NCBI GenBank assembly: GCA_004762125.1
Contig: SIHQ01000005.1
Span: 144,925-208,924 of the forward strand
Length of the DNA stretch: 64,000 nt
Reading direction: 5' to 3'
Origin: Oceanospirillales bacterium
GTDB lineage: Bacteria > Pseudomonadota > Gammaproteobacteria > Pseudomonadales > Endozoicomonadaceae
The position numbers and the translations under genes were made by a program. Positions 8,971-19,559 of the stretch are shown here, in pieces (within the stretch, counting starts at the first letter, position 1; every line of letters begins with the position of its first letter). Under the pieces are notes generated by a model that ran no database searches, had not been told where the DNA came from, and saw nothing but the letters and a program-made list of their open reading frames with translations.

Positions 8971-9756
8971 TTACAAACTCTTCATCTTTCCGCCATCAAC
9001 AATCAGGCTGGTACCAGTGATATAGCTGGATGCATCCGACAGTAGGAACACTGCGGCATTAGCAAACTCTTCCGGTTTTCCGTAGCGACCCATCGGAATG
9101 CTGGTTTCGGCATTATCTTGAACTTTTTCTGGAGAAATATCCTGACGCTTGGCAATGAAGCTGTTCAAGGCATTGATTCGGTCGGTGTGGATTGAGCCCG
9201 GAATCAGGTTATTGATACGAATATTATCTTTGGCGAGATCTACAGAAAGACTTTTCACCAGACTGGTTACACCGGAACGCATAACGTTACTGAGAAGCAG
9301 GATATCAATAGGCTCTTTAACCGCAGACGAAGTCAGGGTCAGAATGCTGCCACCATTCATTTTCAAAGCTGGAAGTGCTGCACGAATCAATCGTACTGAA
9401 CTCATCAAAGTCAGTTCGAAAGCGTTCTGCCAGGCACTGTCATCCAATTCTTCAAACATTCCCGGTGTTGGGCCGCCAGCGTTGACCAGAATGCCATCTA
9501 TACGTCCAAAGTCGTTTATTGTATCGGCAACCCAACGATCAATGGAGTCACTGTCCCTGGCATCAAAAGCGTAACCACGTACTTCGGCACTGGTTTCATT
9601 GCTGATGGTTGATGCTGCTTTGGCGATGTCTTTGGGTGTGCGGCTGGCAATGGAAACAGAAGCTCCTTCTGCAGCCAATCGGGATGCAATGGCATAGCCC
9701 AGGCCTGAACTGGCGCCAGCAACCATGAAGACTTTTTCTTTTATTTTCAGATCCAT
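8971..9756 (-). CDS. SDR-family oxidoreductase with an altered active site
   Basis: A 261-aa Rossmann protein of the short-chain dehydrogenase/reductase superfamily. The cofactor motif GASSGLG is near residue 15, NAG near residue 92, and SS of the catalytic Ser region near residue 143. Where classical members have YxxSK, this one reads LSNVMRSG, so both the catalytic Tyr and Lys appear to be replaced. A subfamily of bacterial SDRs annotated as oxidoreductases has the same feature, so it may still fold and bind NAD(P). Substrate is unknown. A GGAG site precedes the ATG. Confidence 0.85.
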   Translation of the reverse strand: MDLKIKEKVFMVAGASSGLGYAIASRLAAEGASVSIASRTPKDIAKAASTISNETSAEVRGYAFDARDSDSIDRWVADTINDFGRIDGILVNAGGPTPGMFEELDDSAWQNAFELTLMSSVRLIRAALPALKMNGGSILTLTSSAVKEPIDILLLSNVMRSGVTSLVKSLSVDLAKDNIRINNLIPGSIHTDRINALNSFIAKRQDISPEKVQDNAETSIPMGRYGKPEEFANAAVFLLSDASSYITGTSLIVDGGKMKSL

Positions 9757-9822
9757 CGTTTAACTCCACGGGTGTATGTACAGCCTGCTTTCTTGCAGGC
9801 CGGTGCAAATATTGTCTTAAAA

Positions 9823-9891
9823 ACTATATCCGTTACCATTGAATATGTGAGCAACCAACCACCTCATATCTTCAAGAGTGATGGGTATATT
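9823..9891. repeat. Intergenic palindromic repeat, copy A (degenerate)
   Basis: This stretch aligns base for base with the hairpin at 13917-13984: a CCGTTACC... left arm, a ...GTGAGCAACCAACCACCTC centre and a CTTCAA...GGGTAT right arm. The stem is less perfect than in copy B. One arm runs into the 3' end of zapE and encodes its last residues. Confidence 0.6.
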
Positions 9892-10990
9892 CCACAGATT
9901 TATGGGGCTGAGACAAGTATTCTTTCGACTGCATTTCCTGTAAACGACTGACAGTACGCTGGAACTCAAAATTCAGCTTGCCAGTAGTATACAGCTCAAG
10001 AAGGGGGACCTCGGCAGAGATAATCATCTTGACGTTGCGGTCGTAAAATTCATCCACCAGATTGATAAAACGGCGAGCCTGATCATCCGTTTTTTCTCCC
10101 ATCTGAGGGATGTTTTCAATCATGACTGTCTGATAAAGCATGGCCAGTTCAATGTAATCATTCTGGCTGCGAGGCCCATCACAGAGAGCTGTAAAGCTGA
10201 ACCAGCCGATATCTTCGCAGGTGCGTTGGCTCTGTATTTCACGGCCAGCAATTTCGACAGCTTCTTTTTCCCGGGCATGAGCCAGATCAGGGGCCAGATC
10301 CTGAAAGGTATTCTGTAAATGGGCTGCGGCTTCATAACCTAATGGGTAATGATAGGTTTCAGCTTTTTCCAGCAAACGCAGGCGATAGTCAGTACCACCG
10401 TCAACATTAACGACCAGAGTATGTTTTTTCAGCTGATCAATAGCAGGGAGAAAGCGGGTACGCTGCAGACCGTCCTTATACAGGTTGTCGGGAACCACAT
10501 TGGATGTCGCCACCAATGTGATGCCTCGATCAAACAGTTGCTCAAAAAGCCCTCCCAGTAACATGGCGTCGGTAATGTCAGAAACAAAAAATTCATCAAA
10601 ACAGATGACACGGGTTTCTGCTGCCAGAGTTTCAGCTACTTTATTCAGAGGGTTCTTAATGCCTTCGAGCTTGGTAAGCTCTTTATGAACCCAGCGCATG
10701 AAGTGATGAAAATGCATACGTTTTTTTTCATCGAAGGGCAGGCAGTCAAAGAAGGTATCCATCAGGTAGGTTTTACCACGACCGACTCCGCCCCAGAAAT
10801 AAAGACCGCGAATGCTTTCTTGCTGAGGTTTCGAGAATGGGTTTAGCTGCGAAAATAACGACGGTTTTGCAACAGGTTTAACCAGCTTGTCGTATAAAGC
10901 CTGCAGGTGCATGACGGCTTCTTCCTGAGCTGGATCATGACTGAAGTCAGGTTTTTTCAGGTCCTGCTGATAATGCTGTTCCGGTGTCAT
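9872..10990 (-). CDS. zapE: Cell division protein ZapE (AFG1-like ATPase)
   Basis: A 372-aa P-loop ATPase of the AFG1 family. In E. coli ZapE associates with the Z-ring and affects FtsZ polymer stability. The Walker A motif is in FWGGVGRGKTYLMDTFF and Walker B in VICFDEFFVSDITDAM; TLVATSNVVPDNLYKDGLQR is the family's conserved sensor region. ATG 10990 (MTPEQHYQQ) is chosen because it gives the usual family length, whereas the longer frame begins with TTG and adds 44 atypical residues. The C-terminal tail VEYTHHS is encoded by one arm of the palindromic repeat. It is divergent from zapG, as in many relatives. Confidence 0.9.
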   Translation of the reverse strand: MTPEQHYQQDLKKPDFSHDPAQEEAVMHLQALYDKLVKPVAKPSLFSQLNPFSKPQQESIRGLYFWGGVGRGKTYLMDTFFDCLPFDEKKRMHFHHFMRWVHKELTKLEGIKNPLNKVAETLAAETRVICFDEFFVSDITDAMLLGGLFEQLFDRGITLVATSNVVPDNLYKDGLQRTRFLPAIDQLKKHTLVVNVDGGTDYRLRLLEKAETYHYPLGYEAAAHLQNTFQDLAPDLAHAREKEAVEIAGREIQSQRTCEDIGWFSFTALCDGPRSQNDYIELAMLYQTVMIENIPQMGEKTDDQARRFINLVDEFYDRNVKMIISAEVPLLELYTTGKLNFEFQRTVSRLQEMQSKEYLSQPHKSVEYTHHS

Positions 10991-11292
10991 ACTATTATTG
11001 GTATCCTGATTTTTCTCTATCGCTGACTGAGAGTTCTCTACAAATAGTTGATGACTCTCTACTGCTGGCGGATAGCTCTTCCTGACAAAAATTTTAGTTG
11101 TTTTACATGTTATTAATGGCAAATAACGACAGTGAGTCTGCTATTTTTGATAAGGTCGGAAAGAATGGCACAATGTAACGTCACCACTTCCGCAGGGCAA
11201 GGGGGGGCGTTGAAAAGGCTGTAGAAAAGGCGACGAGCGGTTACAGAACAGCTCTATACTTTAAGTGGAAAAAACTATAAATTTTAGAGGCT

Positions 11293-11335
11293 GTTAATAC
11301 GTCGATCAGGCAGGGTTATCTGCACGCGTATTAAC
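11293..11335. promoter_or_regulatory. Inverted repeat upstream of zapG
   Basis: GTTAATACG and CGTATTAAC form a perfect 9-bp inverted repeat with a 25-bp spacer in the divergent zapE/zapG intergenic region, ending 43 bp before the zapG start. It could be an operator or a leader hairpin. Confidence 0.35.
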
Positions 11336-11378
11336 TTACATATTGGACGTGGAATGCTCCACCGAGTGAGGCGATGCT

Positions 11379-11870
11379 GTGGAAGATGTGAATGTACTTT
11401 GGTTTGTAGGTAGTCTGGCATTTTTGGCTGGCTTGATTGGTGGTGCCCTTTTGTATCACCTGTTGGCGGGTCCCCGCTCTGACCGAGGCAAGCTGGAAGA
11501 TCAGTTGAAAGACCTGGAAGGTGAATTCAAAGATTATCAGGACGGTGTTTCTGATCATTTCAACACCACGGCACACCTGATTAACAAGCTGACTGATAGT
11601 TATAAAGACGTTTACGAGCACATGGCCACAGGTGCCGATTCCCTGTGCGAAGACGAAAGCGTTAAAAATCGCCTGAGTGATACTTTGATCAGCAGTGGCG
11701 CACTGCTGACCGGAGAAATCCCCAAGCGTAGAACCGAGCGTACTAAACCTTTGGAACAGCCACGGGATTACGCACCGAAAACAGCGCCGGATGAAAAAGG
11801 CATGTTGGCTGAAGATTTCGGTGTTGAGAATGATAAAGAAACCGAAACTCCGAAAGAGCCTGTTTCCTGA
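11379..11870 (+). CDS. zapG: ZapG / YhcB (DUF1043) cell-envelope protein
   Basis: A 163-aa protein. One N-terminal transmembrane helix (residues ~6-28, VLWFVGSLAFLAGLIGGALL) is followed by a coiled coil (KLEDQLKDLEGEFKDYQ), the conserved VSDHFNTTAHLINKLTDSYKDVYEHMA core of the DUF1043 family, and a disordered acidic tail. In E. coli the protein links cell-envelope growth and division. The start is GTG 11379 behind GTGAGGCG. It is divergent from zapE and ends just before a strong terminator. Confidence 0.9.
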   Translation: MEDVNVLWFVGSLAFLAGLIGGALLYHLLAGPRSDRGKLEDQLKDLEGEFKDYQDGVSDHFNTTAHLINKLTDSYKDVYEHMATGADSLCEDESVKNRLSDTLISSGALLTGEIPKRRTERTKPLEQPRDYAPKTAPDEKGMLAEDFGVENDKETETPKEPVS

Positions 11871-11899
11871 CTGATACATACTCAGAAACAGAGCGTATA

Positions 11900-11927
11900 A
11901 AAAAACCGGCTTTTGCCGGTTTTTTTA
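11900..11927. terminator. Bidirectional rho-independent terminator (zapG / trxB)
   Basis: An AAAAAACCGGC-TTTT-GCCGGTTTTTTT structure with A and T runs on both sides serves the convergent zapG and trxB genes. Confidence 0.9.
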
Positions 11928-11945
11928 TATCTGGTGATATAAATA

Positions 11946-12962
<1,017 letters not shown>

Positions 12963-13171
12963 TTATTAGATTAAGGTGTATAAACACCATAGTGGAAAAA
13001 GGTAAACTTTCAGAATAATAACGGCTTGCCTTGATGAGAACCAGCAAGACTCCATTGAAATCGTTTACTGCGACGATTAGTTTAAACTATCGTTCTAGGG
13101 GCTGTTGAGGTTTCAGTTTCACCCGAAGGGCTCAAGCCATTGATGAAAAATAGCAACAGTAGGAATTAACC

Positions 13172-13912
13172 ATGCAATCGACAACACCGGGCACTGGTCC
13201 CGGCTATTTTTTGAAAGGACTAACGTATCTTACTAATCCAGAAATCCGGTGGTTTGTATTACTGCCATTGCTGATTAATGTAGTGGTGTTCGGCAGCCTG
13301 ATTACCTATGCCTGGCAGCAAATGGGCAGTTGGATGGATCAAATGATGAGCTGGCTACCGGGTTGGCTGTCATTTCTTGAATATATGATCTGGCCGTTCT
13401 TGTTTTCGGCCATATTGGGCGCTGTATTTTTCACGTTCACGATTGTTGGCAATCTTATCGCGGCTCCGTTTAACGGTTTGTTGTCTGAAAAGATTCAGAA
13501 AATGCATGGAGCCAGTGAACTGCCTGAATATGAGCTGAAAGATTGGTTGATTCTGGTGCCAAGAACCGTCGGCAGGGAGTTGACTAAAATAGTCTACTAC
13601 TTACCAAGAGCTGTGCTTTTGTTGATTATTTCTTTTATTCCCGTGGTGAATCTGACCAGTCCGTTTCTCTGGTTTGCCTTCAACAGCTGGATGATGTCGA
13701 TTCAGTATTGTGATTATGCAGCGGATAACCGAGGGGTGTCGTTTAAAAGCATGCTGTTTCGACTGAAATCTGACAAGGGAAGAGTGTGGGGATTCGGGGC
13801 AACAGTGACTCTTGTGTTATTAGTACCCTTTATTAACCTGTTGATTATGCCCGCTGCAGTGATTGGTTCTACTCTGCTATGGGAAGAGCGGATTGAAAAA
13901 AATACGGCGTAA
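13172..13912 (+). CDS. cysZ: Sulfate transporter CysZ
   Basis: A 246-aa inner-membrane protein of the CysZ/EI24 family, which supplies sulfate for cysteine synthesis. The N-terminal GPGYFLKGLTYLTNPEIRWFVLLPLLINV, the central NLIAAPFNGLLSEKIQ and the WMMSIQYCDYAADN region are characteristic. About four to six hydrophobic segments are visible. It is divergent from trxB. A palindromic repeat begins a few bases after its stop. Confidence 0.9.
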   Translation: MQSTTPGTGPGYFLKGLTYLTNPEIRWFVLLPLLINVVVFGSLITYAWQQMGSWMDQMMSWLPGWLSFLEYMIWPFLFSAILGAVFFTFTIVGNLIAAPFNGLLSEKIQKMHGASELPEYELKDWLILVPRTVGRELTKIVYYLPRAVLLLIISFIPVVNLTSPFLWFAFNSWMMSIQYCDYAADNRGVSFKSMLFRLKSDKGRVWGFGATVTLVLLVPFINLLIMPAAVIGSTLLWEERIEKNTA

Positions 13913-13916
13913 AATT

Positions 13917-13984
13917 ATATATACCCGTTACCTTTGAAGATGTGAGTAGCCAACAACCTCACATCTTCAAAGGCGGCGGGTATT
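13917..13984. repeat. Intergenic palindromic repeat, copy B (perfect hairpin)
   Basis: ATACCCG / CGGGTAT outer arms and CCTTTGAAGATGTGAG / CTCACATCTTCAAAGG inner arms (16 bp, perfect) surround an 11-base loop. It lies between cysZ and hinT. A diverged copy is at 9823-9891. It has no T-run, so it looks like a REP-type dispersed element rather than a plain terminator. Confidence 0.75.
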
Positions 13985-14008
13985 GATTGATGAAGAATAG
14001 GTAAGTAG

Positions 14009-14350
14009 ATGAGTTGTCTTTTCTGCAAGATGGTTGATGGGGATATTCCTGTCGACAAGGTATATGAAGATGATCAGGTGCTGGCATTCAGGGATATTAA
14101 TCCACTTGGGCCAGTGCATATTCAGGTGATTCCGAAGAAGCATTTAGCGTCACTTAATGATGCCAGTGAAGAAGATCAGGCTCTACTGGGTAAAATGCTT
14201 TTGATGGCTAAAAAGCTAGCGGCTGATGAAGGTATCGCTGAAGGCGGTTATCGACTGGTGATGAATACGAACAGTCAGGGTGGGCAGGCAGTTTACCATC
14301 TGCATTGCCATCTGATTGGTGGTCGCCAGATGCAGTGGCCTCCGGGCTGA
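14009..14350 (+). CDS. hinT: HIT-family purine nucleoside phosphoramidase
   Basis: A 113-aa histidine-triad protein. The active-site motif HLHCHLI is near residue 97, with the N-terminal CLFCKMVDGDIPVDKVYEDD and FRDINPLGPVHIQVIPKKH segments typical of the HinT branch. HinT hydrolyses AMP-N-linked substrates such as adenosine phosphoramidate in the cytoplasm. Full length. It follows the palindromic repeat after cysZ and is probably transcribed separately. Confidence 0.93.
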   Translation: MSCLFCKMVDGDIPVDKVYEDDQVLAFRDINPLGPVHIQVIPKKHLASLNDASEEDQALLGKMLLMAKKLAADEGIAEGGYRLVMNTNSQGGQAVYHLHCHLIGGRQMQWPPG

Positions 14351-14377
14351 GTTTTTGATCGTTGAGTTACGAATTGC

Positions 14378-14428
14378 GTGCTAACCCAATCTGCCTATTG
14401 CTCAACAAATAGTAGATTGGGTTAGCAC
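14378..14428. terminator. Long perfect hairpin between hinT and the OsmC-family gene
   Basis: GTGCTAACCCAATCT pairs perfectly (15 bp) with AGATTGGGTTAGCAC, and CTATT/AATAG inside extends the stem. It sits between two convergent genes, consistent with a bidirectional transcription end, but lacks a T-run. Confidence 0.6.
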
Positions 14429-14456
14429 AGCGAAACCTGACAGAAGTGTCATGGAA

Positions 14457-14867
14457 TCAGGCTTCGACAATCTCGTAACTGTGAGTGATTTCGACACCAC
14501 CTTTACCCAGCATGAGAGCTACAGAGCAGTATTTGTCTGCAGACAATTCAACAGCACGTTTCACCTGATTCTCTTTAATATTTGAGCCTTTTACGACAAA
14601 ATTCAGATGAATCTTTGTGAAAACAGCAGGAACTGCATCAGCACGTTCAGATTGAATATCAACATGGCAGTCAACCACATTCTGGCGGGCTTTTTGGAGA
14701 ATGCTAACGACGTCTACAGAAGAACAACCGCCTATTCCCATCAGAATCATTTCCATTGGACTTGGAGCTGATTTGGCATTTTTATCTGCATCCATGACGA
14801 CAGAGTTGTTACTGTCCGTCAGACCCAAAAATCTTTCCTGATCAATCCATTTTACCTGTGCTTTCAT
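14457..14867 (-). CDS. OsmC-family protein (YhfA-like)
   Basis: A 136-aa protein of the OsmC/Ohr superfamily, YhfA branch. SAPSPMEMILMGIGGCSSVDVV carries the first redox-type cysteine of the family, and the second conserved cysteine is in SADKYCSVALML. OsmC/Ohr proteins reduce organic hydroperoxides; for YhfA-type members the substrate is not established. Position next to crp is shared with E. coli, where yhfA and crp are neighbours. Confidence 0.85.
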   Translation of the reverse strand: MKAQVKWIDQERFLGLTDSNNSVVMDADKNAKSAPSPMEMILMGIGGCSSVDVVSILQKARQNVVDCHVDIQSERADAVPAVFTKIHLNFVVKGSNIKENQVKRAVELSADKYCSVALMLGKGGVEITHSYEIVEA

Positions 14868-15207
14868 AAAAACAGCCTTTTTTGAGAGGATTCAGTTGCT
14901 GTTCAACTGGCTAAAGGCCGCAATATTAACCTGTTAGAAGTTGACATAATACCTATACTCCGGACTAATGAATGGTTCTATTAAGCAGTGATTGATGTGC
15001 CATAGATCTCAAAACCGCTAAAACGTTGTGGGTTTATTACTTGAGCGAGAGGGTTGCTAGTGTTAAGCCTTTTTTGATCTGTTATCTTTAAGCCGACGAT
15101 TTTGGCCAGAGACTATGAGAGAATCAGCTGCGTGGCCACTGTCCGAAAATACATTTTTTATTTGTAAGTATTTGTCTGGACAGCAAAAATTCAGGCGGAG
15201 TTAAGTA
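14868..15207. other. Divergent intergenic region upstream of crp/vfr
   Basis: 340 bp between the OsmC-family gene and crp. It must hold promoters for both, but I see no clear CRP half-site pair or consensus -35/-10 that I can defend. Confidence 0.4.
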
Positions 15208-15852
15208 GTGACAATGCTGACGATAACTACACCGGAAGCCAATCCAAGTCTGGAAAAGCTTCTATCGGTTTCGAGTCGAAAGAATTATCGAGCCAAAAGC
15301 ACTATTCTCTGTGCCGGAGACAGTTCAGAGTCTCTCTATTATATTGTGAAGGGCTCTGTGGCCGTTGTCATTGAAGACGACGAAGGCCGTGAGATGATTG
15401 TGACCTATCTGAACAGTGGCCAGTATTTTGGTGAAATGGGCCTGTTCGAAAAAGATTTGATCAAACGGTCGGCATGGATAAAAGCCAAAACTGTCTGTGA
15501 AGTAGCGGAAATAGATTATGAAAGATTTCGAGCCCTGATTCGAGAAGAACCCGACCTTCTGTATTCGGTATCCAAGCAACTGGCTCGTCGACTCAGAGAG
15601 ACCACCCGCAAGGTGGGTGATCTGGCATTTCTGGATGTGACAGGTCGTGTTGCCAGAACATTACTGGACTTGGCCAAACAGCCTGATGCAATGACTCATC
15701 CTGATGGTATGCAGATCAAGGTAACACGGCAGGAAATAGGCCGTATTGTTGGCTGCTCTCGAGAGATGGTTGGTCGAGTACTGAAGAATCTGGAAAGCCA
15801 GGGACTGGTCTCTGTTAAAGGTAAGACAATGGTCGTTTATGGCACCCGCTAA
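15208..15852 (+). CDS. crp: cAMP-activated global regulator CRP/Vfr
   Basis: A 214-aa transcription factor. The N-terminal cyclic-nucleotide domain includes [38 protein letters not shown] and the cAMP-contacting RSAW region. The C-terminal winged helix has [25 protein letters not shown], which is the E. coli Crp/Pseudomonas Vfr recognition helix. GTG 15208 lies 7 bases after GGCGGAG; an ATG at 15214 is the alternative. Location after trpGDC matches Pseudomonas, where vfr follows trpC. Confidence 0.95.
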   Translation: MTMLTITTPEANPSLEKLLSVSSRKNYRAKSTILCAGDSSESLYYIVKGSVAVVIEDDEGREMIVTYLNSGQYFGEMGLFEKDLIKRSAWIKAKTVCEVAEIDYERFRALIREEPDLLYSVSKQLARRLRETTRKVGDLAFLDVTGRVARTLLDLAKQPDAMTHPDGMQIKVTRQEIGRIVGCSREMVGRVLKNLESQGLVSVKGKTMVVYGTR

Positions 15853-16284
15853 AGAAGCGTTAGTCGCTTTCTGTCGTAACCTGAGTAGGTAAGAGCTAAG
15901 CTCGGAAAAATAGTTAAGAGTGTTTAGGCAGTGCATCGAGCGTAATACTGCCATTGTGCATTGCATGCATCGATGACTGTCTGGTCACTGTAAGGAGTTG
16001 TTGTTCCCGTAGGCCTGTGAATTATTGATACTCGTGAGCTTACTGCGAAAACGTTTAGTGCTGTATTCCTGCCGGTAAAACAATCAATCCCCTCACTTCT
16101 TGCACGTCGCAATTGAGATGTTGAACTTCATGATAATTTCAGGCTGATGATTTTTTAGTCATATAAAACATCAGCCTTCAGTTTTTTGAAAAAGATCCTT
16201 TTTTGGATACTTTCATTTTCAGTAATACGTGAAAACCCTGTCTATATTAAAGTTGTTGTTGTGGCATACATGAGGTGAATTTAT
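15853..16284. other. Intergenic region crp-sodC, no gene seen
   Basis: 432 bp with no convincing ORF on either strand. The only structure noted is GGCTGATG...CATCAGCC at 16142-16176 followed by TTCAGTTTTTTG, a possible weak terminator or end of a small RNA. Confidence 0.4.
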
Positions 16285-16821
16285 ATGCGGCACTATCTGG
16301 CCAGAGTTTCCTGTTGTCTTGCCCTCGTCGTCGGACTGTCAGGCTGTGTTGATGATGAAGGTATTGTGGTCAGGGTTTATCAGGTTTCGCCTGCGGGTAT
16401 TGGAGCAGGTATAGGCACTGTAAAATTGTTTCCTGCGGCGGATGGAGGCGTTCGTTTGGTGCCTGACCTTCATGATCTCGATCCGGGAGAGCATGGCTTC
16501 CATGTTCATGAAAAACCCAGTTGCGAAGCTGGTGAGAAGGGTGGCAAAAAAATAGCGGCTCTTGCTGCGGGCAGTCACTACGATCCCCATAAGACAGGTA
16601 AGCATACAGGCCCTGATGGTGAAGGGCATTTGGGAGACTTACCGGTTCTGGATGTGGATGAGCGAGGGTTTGCAGTCACACCTGTCGTGGCGAAACGACT
16701 GAGAATTGCCGAGTTGAAAGGCAGAACCCTGATGATTCACTCTGGTGGTGATAACTACTCAGATAATCCTTCCATGGGGGGAGGGGGATCCAGAATCGCC
16801 TGTGGAGTTATTCCGCAGTAA
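16285..16821 (+). CDS. sodC: Cu/Zn superoxide dismutase, lipoprotein form
   Basis: A 178-aa periplasmic enzyme that dismutates superoxide. The signal peptide ends in a lipobox (VVGLSGC, Cys21), so it is probably a lipoprotein. Metal ligands are visible in HGFHVHEKPSC, GSHYDPHKTGKHTGPDGEGHLGDLP and the C-terminal LMIHSGGDNYSDNP...GGGGSRIACGVI, which also carries the catalytic Arg and the second Cys of the disulfide. Full length. It converges with trpC across a hairpin. Confidence 0.95.
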   Translation: MRHYLARVSCCLALVVGLSGCVDDEGIVVRVYQVSPAGIGAGIGTVKLFPAADGGVRLVPDLHDLDPGEHGFHVHEKPSCEAGEKGGKKIAALAAGSHYDPHKTGKHTGPDGEGHLGDLPVLDVDERGFAVTPVVAKRLRIAELKGRTLMIHSGGDNYSDNPSMGGGGSRIACGVIPQ

Positions 16822-16861
16822 GATTGCTTTGGACGTATATCATAGATGTCGAATAGGTGCG

Positions 16862-16900
16862 GGTTACTTTGCTAAGCATCGAAGAGTAAGCAAAGTAACC
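16862..16900. terminator. Hairpin between sodC and trpC
   Basis: GGTTACTTTGCT and AGCAAAGTAACC form a perfect 12-bp stem with a 15-base loop between the convergent sodC and trpC genes. Confidence 0.6.
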
Positions 16901-16921
16901 TGTATCAGCACTGACAGAGTG

Positions 16922-17725
16922 TTAGAGATAGCGATCAAAAAGCTGTTTCAAACCCAATCCTGGATCAGTCTTTCGCATGAAGGCTTCACCCACCAGAAAA
17001 CTGTTGATGTTCTTGGCAAACATCGCATCAACATCATCCGTCGTATGAATGCCACTTTCGGTGATGATCTGTCTGCCCTTTGGAATCTTTGGCAGGAGAT
17101 CAAAGGTGTTATCTAGGGTTACTTCAAAGGTATGCAGATTCCGGTTATTAACACCGAGAAGTGTTCCTTCAAGTGGCAAGGCTCTTTCTAGTTCGTCGGC
17201 ACCGTGAACTTCTACCAGTACATCCATACCCAGTTCCTGAGCAATGCCGTTATATTCCTGCAACTGTGAATCTGACAGGCAGGAAACGATTAGAAGAATA
17301 CAGTCAGCACCGATCATTCTGGATTCATAAACCTGATAGGGATCAACCATGAAATCTTTGCGAAGAACGGGTAGGGCACAGGCACCACGAGCTTCCAGTA
17401 GATAACTTTCCGCCCCTTGGAAGAAGTCCTTGTCAGTCAATACCGACAGACAGCTGGCACCTGCTTGTTCATAGCTTTTGGCAATGCTGGCGGGTTGGAA
17501 GTTTTCTCTGATAACGCCCTTACTGGGTGAAGCTTTCTTGATTTCAGCAATAATGGCTGCTTTGTTCAGACAGCTGCGTTGATTAAGGCTGTTGGCAAAG
17601 CCACGAACGGCATCAGCTTCGGCAGCTCTGGCTTTCACCTCTGCAAGAGAGAGTGAGGCCAGTCGTTCAGCCACTTCTTCCTGTTTACGCTGAACAATGG
17701 TGTTAAGAATAGTAGGCATGCTCAT
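16922..17725 (-). CDS. trpC: Indole-3-glycerol-phosphate synthase
   Basis: A 267-aa TIM-barrel enzyme of tryptophan synthesis that closes the indole ring of CdRP. Recognisable segments are [34 protein letters not shown] (catalytic Lys), [46 protein letters not shown] and [15 protein letters not shown] 17725 is chosen because it lies 7 bp after the trpD stop; an in-frame TTG at 17749 overlaps trpD. Stand-alone trpC without a trpF fusion is the Pseudomonas-type arrangement. It is last in the trpG-trpD-trpC operon. Confidence 0.95.
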   Translation of the reverse strand: MSMPTILNTIVQRKQEEVAERLASLSLAEVKARAAEADAVRGFANSLNQRSCLNKAAIIAEIKKASPSKGVIRENFQPASIAKSYEQAGASCLSVLTDKDFFQGAESYLLEARGACALPVLRKDFMVDPYQVYESRMIGADCILLIVSCLSDSQLQEYNGIAQELGMDVLVEVHGADELERALPLEGTLLGVNNRNLHTFEVTLDNTFDLLPKIPKGRQIITESGIHTTDDVDAMFAKNINSFLVGEAFMRKTDPGLGLKQLFDRYL

Positions 17726-17732
17726 GGCTGTA

Positions 17733-18773
17733 TCATTCTCCGCTTGCAAAGACTTGAGTGAAACTGGCTAGCTCATTAATCTTCTGTAGAGCCATACCAC
17801 TGGCAATAGCATCTTGAGCCATTTCGACGCCCTGTTCGAAATTATCTGCGACACCGGATACATAAATGGCAGCCCCGGCGTTTAGCGCAATCATGTCGGC
17901 CGCTTTACTGGCGTAAGTTCCTTTCTGCTTACCCAGAGCGTCTTTGATCAGCATGAGAGAGTCGTTTGCATCGTCGACACTGAGGCCAATGAGGCTCCGG
18001 GAGTCGATGTCAAAATCTTCAGGTTTGATCTTGTACTCGTTGATCACACCGTTTTTGAGTTCTACCACCAGTGTTTCACTGGCAATGCTGATTTCATCCA
18101 GCCCATCAACAGAATGAACCACCAGTACATGTTTGTTGCCCAGCTCTCGCAGAACCTCGGCCATAGCTCGGCAGAGCTCCTGTGAGAAGACACCAATAAC
18201 CAGGTTCTCAACACCGGCAGGATTGGATAGAGGGCCAAGAATGTTGAAGATGGTTCTGACACCTAACTCACGACGGACAGCGACTACATTTTTCATGGCG
18301 GAATGGTGAGCAGGTGCAAACATAAAACCTACACCGATCTCTTCTGCACAACGTGCTACCTGCTCCGGTGAAATGGTCAGGTTAATACCGGCTTTTTCCA
18401 GCAGATCTGCACTGCCACTGGAGCTGGAGACACCACGGTTACCATGTTTGGCAACCCTTGCTCCGGCTGCTGCAGCGACAAAAGAGGAAGCAGAGGAAAC
18501 ATTGAACAGATGTGCGCCGTCACCGCCGGTACCGACGATATCGATCAGGTGCTCTGCCTTAATGTCAACGTGAGTGGCCATCTTTCGCATTACGGTTGCG
18601 GCACCCGTGATCTCGTCAATGGATTCACTCTTCATACGAAGACCGATCAGAAAGGCGGCTATCTGAGCTTCTGTACACTGGCCTGTCATGATGTCCGACA
18701 TGACATTAATCATGTCGTCACGGCTGAGATCCAGATTACAAGTCACACGACTGATTGCTTCTTTTATATTCAT
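17733..18773 (-). CDS. trpD: Anthranilate phosphoribosyltransferase
   Basis: A 346-aa enzyme that joins anthranilate and PRPP. The PRPP-binding [25 protein letters not shown] is near residue 82, [18 protein letters not shown] is the second substrate motif, and [11 protein letters not shown] the third. Length is normal for stand-alone TrpD. It is 18 bp downstream of trpG and 7 bp upstream of trpC, so the three form an operon. Confidence 0.97.
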   Translation of the reverse strand: MNIKEAISRVTCNLDLSRDDMINVMSDIMTGQCTEAQIAAFLIGLRMKSESIDEITGAATVMRKMATHVDIKAEHLIDIVGTGGDGAHLFNVSSASSFVAAAAGARVAKHGNRGVSSSSGSADLLEKAGINLTISPEQVARCAEEIGVGFMFAPAHHSAMKNVVAVRRELGVRTIFNILGPLSNPAGVENLVIGVFSQELCRAMAEVLRELGNKHVLVVHSVDGLDEISIASETLVVELKNGVINEYKIKPEDFDIDSRSLIGLSVDDANDSLMLIKDALGKQKGTYASKAADMIALNAGAAIYVSGVADNFEQGVEMAQDAIASGMALQKINELASFTQVFASGE

Positions 18774-18791
18774 CGTTCGTACTCCTTCGGT

Positions 18792-19409
18792 CTACTCTGA
18801 TGCCGTATGGTTGGCAGTGTCTTTAAGAGCTGTCTCTTTAAGAAAGTTGGCAAGCATGTCATGGCCTCTATCGGTCATGATGGATTCAGGGTGGAATTGC
18901 ACGCCTTCCATAGGCAGCGTTTTATGACGTATCCCCATGATTTCATCCATGGTGTCATCTTCTTTTTGAGTCCAGGCCGTAATTTCAAAACAGTCCGGCA
19001 GGCTTTCTTTCTCAACCACCAGAGAGTGGTAGCGAGTTGTTGTCACTGGATTGGGCAGTCCGGTAAAAACACCTTTGTTGTTGTGATAGACCGGAGACAT
19101 CTTGCCATGCATAACCTGACGGGCTCGCACGACTTTACCGCCAAACACCTGTCCCATGCTCTGGTGGCCCAGGCAAACACCCAAAATGGGTTTTTTCCCC
19201 TTGAAGTGCTCAATGGTTGCCATTGAGATCCCGGCTTCATTAGGAGTACAGGGGCCTGGTGAAATAACAATCTGGTCAGGATTCAGTGTTTCAATGTCTT
19301 CAATGGTTATTTCATCGTTACGATGAACTTCAACGTGCTCATTCAGCTCGCCAAAGTATTGCACCAGATTCCAGGTAAAGGAGTCATAGTTATCGATCAT
19401 TAACAGCAT
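18792..19409 (-). CDS. trpG: Anthranilate synthase component II (glutamine amidotransferase)
   Basis: A 205-aa class I glutamine amidotransferase that feeds ammonia to TrpE. The triad is visible: nucleophilic Cys in [12 protein letters not shown], and His and Glu in [11 protein letters not shown]. The oxyanion segment is [12 protein letters not shown]. It can also serve PabB in folate synthesis. It is first in trpG-trpD-trpC, separated from trpE by a 14-kb insertion, so it can no longer share a transcript with trpE unless that transcript crosses the element. Confidence 0.96.
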   Translation of the reverse strand: MLLMIDNYDSFTWNLVQYFGELNEHVEVHRNDEITIEDIETLNPDQIVISPGPCTPNEAGISMATIEHFKGKKPILGVCLGHQSMGQVFGGKVVRARQVMHGKMSPVYHNNKGVFTGLPNPVTTTRYHSLVVEKESLPDCFEITAWTQKEDDTMDEIMGIRHKTLPMEGVQFHPESIMTDRGHDMLANFLKETALKDTANHTASE

Positions 19410-19532
19410 ACTTAATCCCGTTTCTTACTATTCTTAAGTGTTCCTTGAAAGGTTCTAACATGCTGATTTGGCAGGATTTTCAAGGATTTATTGTTTCTAT
19501 CTGTTTAACATTGTTTCAGATTATGTAGCACT

Positions 19533-19559
19533 TTTTGTGTACCCCAGTGTGTACCCCAG
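19533..19559 (+). repeat. Left attachment-site repeat (attL candidate)
   Basis: A 27-bp sequence starting TTTTGTGTACCCCAGT is repeated exactly at 33431-33457. It lies between trpG and the integrase. It consists of a T-run followed by two copies of a 12-bp unit GTGTACCCCAGT. Confidence 0.7.

Noticed and set aside
11331..11879. 182-aa minus-strand ORF opposite zapG
   Set aside because: Mirrors the zapG frame, which has a clear DUF1043 product.
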